Below the pieces are notes generated by a model. That model saw only the letters and a program-made list of their open reading frames with translations, was not told where the DNA came from and did no database searches. A stretch of 64,000 nt of DNA from Rhodococcus sp. 1163 (lineage in GTDB: Bacteria; Actinomycetota; Actinomycetes; Mycobacteriales; Mycobacteriaceae), in the NCBI RefSeq assembly GCF_002091985.1, contig NZ_MKKX01000032.1, positions 62,001 to 126,000 on the forward strand, written 5' to 3'. Below, one piece after another: positions 63,802 to 64,000 of the stretch (the first letter of the stretch is position 1; each line of letters opens with the position of its first letter). The translations under genes were made by a program, and so were the position numbers.

Positions 63802-64000
63802 ACCTCTGCGCGAACACCGACCGCACCCAACGCGATGGAGACATAGCGCTCAGCTATGTCATCGGGGGTCAAACTGCCGTTCGGTCGATACCAAGACGAG
63901 ATGGCGACGCCCATGTTTATGATTGCTCGCGAGGCTTCGACCGGATACACCGTGGTGAAGACTCCATCGGTGACTCCGCGGTGGATGATGTCGCGAAACA
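63798..64000 (-). CDS. TetR-family regulator (C-terminal part, cut by the window edge)
   Basis: The minus strand encodes at least 66 residues, from the window edge (FRDIIHRGVTDGVFTTV) through INMGVAISSWYRPNGSLTPD to a TAG at 63798. The phrase MGVAISSWYRPNG-x-LTPD is typical of TetR C-terminal domains linked to lipid or acyl-CoA metabolism. The N-terminal DNA-binding half lies outside. The stop overlaps the convergent phosphonatase stop by 4 bases. Target genes cannot be inferred. Confidence 0.72.
   Translation of the reverse strand, partial: FRDIIHRGVTDGVFTTVYPVEASRAIINMGVAISSWYRPNGSLTPDDIAERYVSIALGAVGVRAEV

Overview
This is high-GC DNA from a mycolic-acid-producing actinobacterium, most likely Rhodococcus in the broad sense. 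The reasons are GTG/TTG starts, tightly overlapping actinobacterial operons, Lsr2, AftD, FadE5, a fused HadA/HadB-type dehydratase, and several gene blocks in the order I recall from Mycobacterium tuberculosis (Rv0236c-Rv0245, Rv0535-Rv0541c, Rv1354c-Rv1355c). No phage, insertion sequence, CRISPR array or rRNA was seen. There is one tRNA gene (Gly, CCC).

Region by region. 1-20 kb: cell-envelope and fatty-acid core. It holds the end of an acyltransferase, AftD with its small DUF2613 partner, a stress protein, the LpqI glucosaminidase, a TetR regulator, HtdX-FabG4, FadA2, a scar containing two broken genes, a VanW-domain protein, an SGNH hydrolase, a flavin reductase, FadE5, a methyltransferase and a secreted DUF4185 protein. 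A repeated operator-like sequence (CTTACT-N4-AGTAAG and variants) lies before the TetR gene, between fabG4 and fadA2, between the SGNH and flavin-reductase genes and before fadE5, so these genes may form one regulon. 20-25 kb: a four-gene operon with a methylthioadenosine phosphorylase, a sugar epimerase, a GT2 glycosyltransferase and a DUF2064 protein, divergent from a polytopic membrane protein. 25-28 kb: a coupled lipoprotein / membrane molybdopterin oxidoreductase / membrane protein / methyltransferase operon. 28-36 kb: a sulfurtransferase behind a striking inverted repeat, a GMC oxidoreductase and aldehyde dehydrogenase pair next to a PucR regulator broken by one in-frame stop, a secreted lipase and a secreted GH16 enzyme.

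36-43 kb: two tandem GAF-GGDEF-EAL proteins downstream of a MoeY/Rv1355c-type protein (E1-like adenylylating domain fused to a nitroreductase domain), which is translationally coupled to an acyltransferase-like protein. This is the least understood system in the window. 43-50 kb: Dcd, a CYTH-CHAD protein, two actin/Hsp70-fold proteins (one with a Pro/Thr-rich tail), the fused dehydratase, a TspO-like protein and a GAF-ANTAR regulator. 50-52 kb is a decayed patch with a frameshifted Clp-N gene and a 5'-truncated hydrolase. It is followed by a 3-hydroxyacyl-CoA dehydrogenase and Lsr2.

53-57.5 kb: a CsoR-family repressor lacking the copper-ligand histidine, with DUF302, DUF2892 and MMPL genes and several matching GTACCCC/GGGGTAC operators. 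57.5-63.8 kb: a phosphonate uptake and breakdown cluster (PhnCDE, an FAD oxidoreductase, a zinc alcohol dehydrogenase, a GntR regulator and a phosphonatase with its Asp and Lys catalytic residues). The window ends inside a TetR gene on the minus strand.
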